Below are positions 5,387-6,655 of a stretch of 6,655 bases of DNA, one piece after another. Numbering within the stretch: the stretch's first letter is position 1; every line of letters begins with the position of its first letter. Both the position numbers and the translations under genes were made by a program. The notes beneath the pieces were generated by a model, which was given only the letters and a program-made list of their open reading frames with translations, was not told where the DNA came from and did not search any database. The stretch comes from Atopobium sp. UBA6362 (GTDB lineage: Bacteria; Actinomycetota; Coriobacteriia; Coriobacteriales; Atopobiaceae), in assembly GCA_002440065.1 (NCBI GenBank), contig DJRK01000129.1, forward strand, positions 1 to 6,655, read 5' to 3'.

Positions 5387-6484
5387 ATGGCGTTTGGCAA
5401 GAAGAAGGTCCTCGACCCGGCGGACGACCTGAAGAACCAGCCGGTCCCCGAGGGCTCCCACCTGCTCGAGGTCGACGACCTCAAGATGTACTTCCACACC
5501 GAGGACGGCGTGGTCAAGGCCGTGAACGGCGTCTCCTACACGCTGGACCGCGGCGAGACCCTGGGCGTCGTGGGCGAGTCGGGTTCCGGCAAGTCCGTGA
5601 CCTCGCTCACCATCATGGGCCTCATCGAGATGCCCCCGGGCCGCATCGAGGGCGGCGACGTGCGCTACCGCGGCAAGTCCCTTCTCAAGATGAGCGAGGC
5701 CGAGATGCAGCACATCCGCGGCAACGACATCGCGATGATCTTCCAGGACCCCATGACGTCGCTCAACCCGGTCTACACGATCGGCCGCCAGCTTGGCGAG
5801 GGCCTGCGCCTGCACCGCGGCTACACGAAGGAGCAGGCGACGAAGCGCGCCATCGAGCTTCTTGACCTCGTGGGCATCCCCAACCCCGAGCAGCGCGTGA
5901 AGGACTACCCGCACCAGTTCTCGGGCGGCATGCGCCAGCGCGTCATGATCGCCATGGCGCTCGCCTGCGACCCGGACATCCTCATCGCCGACGAGCCCAC
6001 GACGGCCCTCGACGTGACCATCCAGGCGCAGATCGTCGAGCTCATGAAGGAGATGCAGAAGAAGAACGGCAACGCGATCATCATGATCACCCACGACCTG
6101 GGCGTCGTGGCCGACGTCGCCGACAAGATCATGGTCATGTACGCCGGCTCCCCGGTCGAGATGGGCACCGCCGACGAGATCTTCTATCAGCCGCACCACC
6201 CCTACACCTGGGGTCTCATGCGCTCGATCCCCAAGCCCGAGGGCAACGAGAAGCGCCCGCTCACGCCCATCGAGGGCAACCCTCCCTCGCTTGTGAACCT
6301 GCCTTCTGGCTGCGCCTTCGCGCCGAGGTGCCCCTATGCCACCGACAAGTGCCGCTCCGAGGTCCCCGAGCGCGTCCAGGTCGCGCCCGGCCACTTCGCG
6401 CGCTGCCACTACGCGGGCGACGAGTCCTTCGTCGCCGCGAACGCCCCCGAGAACTCGCGTAACCGTAAGGGAGGCGAGGCCTAA
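5387..6484 (+). CDS. oppD: Oligopeptide ABC transporter ATP-binding protein OppD
   Basis: ATPase subunit that, paired with OppF, drives transport through OppBC at the inner membrane face. All ABC motifs are present in 365 residues: Walker A GESGSGKS (63-70), Q-loop Q120 in 'IFQDPMTSLNP', signature FSGGMRQR (178-185), Walker B ILIADEP with catalytic E203, D-loop 'TALD' (206-209), and switch H236. The C-terminal oligopeptide/dipeptide region begins near 'QPHHPYTWGL' (268-277) and has four cysteines, C309, C315, C322 and C340 (C-x5-C-x6-C-x17-C), the arrangement that binds a [4Fe-4S] cluster in DppD-type proteins. Translation starts 6 bases after oppC with no well-spaced ribosome binding site (AAGGA is 13 bases away), so coupling to oppC is likely. 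Its TAA shares one base with the ATG of oppF. Confidence 0.95.
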   Translation: MAFGKKKVLDPADDLKNQPVPEGSHLLEVDDLKMYFHTEDGVVKAVNGVSYTLDRGETLGVVGESGSGKSVTSLTIMGLIEMPPGRIEGGDVRYRGKSLLKMSEAEMQHIRGNDIAMIFQDPMTSLNPVYTIGRQLGEGLRLHRGYTKEQATKRAIELLDLVGIPNPEQRVKDYPHQFSGGMRQRVMIAMALACDPDILIADEPTTALDVTIQAQIVELMKEMQKKNGNAIIMITHDLGVVADVADKIMVMYAGSPVEMGTADEIFYQPHHPYTWGLMRSIPKPEGNEKRPLTPIEGNPPSLVNLPSGCAFAPRCPYATDKCRSEVPERVQVAPGHFARCHYAGDESFVAANAPENSRNRKGGEA

Positions 6485-6655
6485 TGGCCGAGAACAGGAC
6501 CCCGCTGCTTTCTGTGCAGCACCTTTGCAAGGAGTTCCCCGTCGAGTCGGGCGTCTTTGGCAAGCGCTTCTCCAAGAAGAGCGTCCACGCCGTGAACGAC
6601 GTCTCCTTCGACATCTACCCCGGCGAGACCTTCGGCCTCGTGGGCGAGTCCGGCT
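6484..6655 (+). CDS. oppF: Oligopeptide ABC transporter ATP-binding protein OppF, N-terminal part (3' end outside window)
   Basis: Second ATPase of the peptide transporter. Fifty-seven codons are visible before the window ends. The peptide begins MAENRTPLLSVQHLCKEFPV, continues through 'AVNDVSFDIYPGETFGLVGESG', and stops inside the Walker A motif. 'LLSVQHLCKEFPV...FGKR' followed by 'VHAVNDVSF' is the usual OppF/DppF opening. The start ATG overlaps the oppD stop (TAATG) and follows AAGGGAGG (6467-6474), leaving 9 bases, so both coupling and independent initiation are possible. The position after oppD gives the standard A-B-C-D-F order. Catalytic residues past Walker A cannot be checked here. 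Confidence 0.93.
   Translation, partial: MAENRTPLLSVQHLCKEFPVESGVFGKRFSKKSVHAVNDVSFDIYPGETFGLVGESG

Noticed and set aside
4466..6409. Long minus-strand open frame (647 codons) opposite oppC and oppD
   Set aside because: Low-complexity Asp/Arg/His/Val/Ala-rich translation with no recognisable motifs, exactly opposite two genes with complete family signatures.

Overview
The window is GC-rich, with coding regions that strongly favour C or G at third codon positions, and it looks like chromosomal DNA of a high-GC Gram-positive bacterium. The SecG protein has the actinobacterial-style 'EKNLDRLT' second half, the binding protein is a Tat-type lipoprotein, and the overall style recalls Coriobacteriia (Collinsella/Olsenella-like). 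That taxonomic placement is an inference; no rRNA or other phylogenetic marker is present.

Layout, all genes on the + strand. (1) 1-759: 3' half of gpmI, the cofactor-independent phosphoglycerate mutase, closed by an intrinsic terminator (785-825). (2) 929-1180: secG, a small translocon subunit with a TTG start, its own promoter region containing an operator-like palindrome (884-900), and an intrinsic terminator (1204-1234). (3) 1235-1469: a non-coding leader region with a 27-codon open frame behind a good ribosome binding site, an extended -10 promoter, and two consecutive RNA stem-loops ending just before the next ribosome binding site. (4) 1470-6655: an ABC peptide-uptake operon in the classical order oppA-oppB-oppC-oppD-oppF; oppF runs off the right edge. 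A 244-base gap between oppA and oppB holds three successive inverted repeats. The other junctions are tight (13 bases, 6 bases, and a 1-base overlap).

How the genes work together: OppA is a lipid-anchored extracellular receptor that would bind peptides and deliver them to the OppB/OppC membrane channel, powered by the OppD/OppF ATPase pair. OppD carries the four C-terminal cysteines known to hold an iron-sulfur cluster in some members. The strong hairpin after oppA would fit the common arrangement in which the binding protein is made in excess over the membrane components. gpmI and secG are housekeeping genes placed side by side, as secG often is next to glycolytic genes in Gram-positive bacteria.

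No mobile element, CRISPR array, tRNA/rRNA or defence system is visible. The genes are ordinary, and I do not see a new multi-gene system. The parts worth a second look are regulatory: the two-hairpin oppA leader, the long AT-cored inverted repeat between oppA and oppB, the secG palindrome, and the small open frame upstream of oppA.
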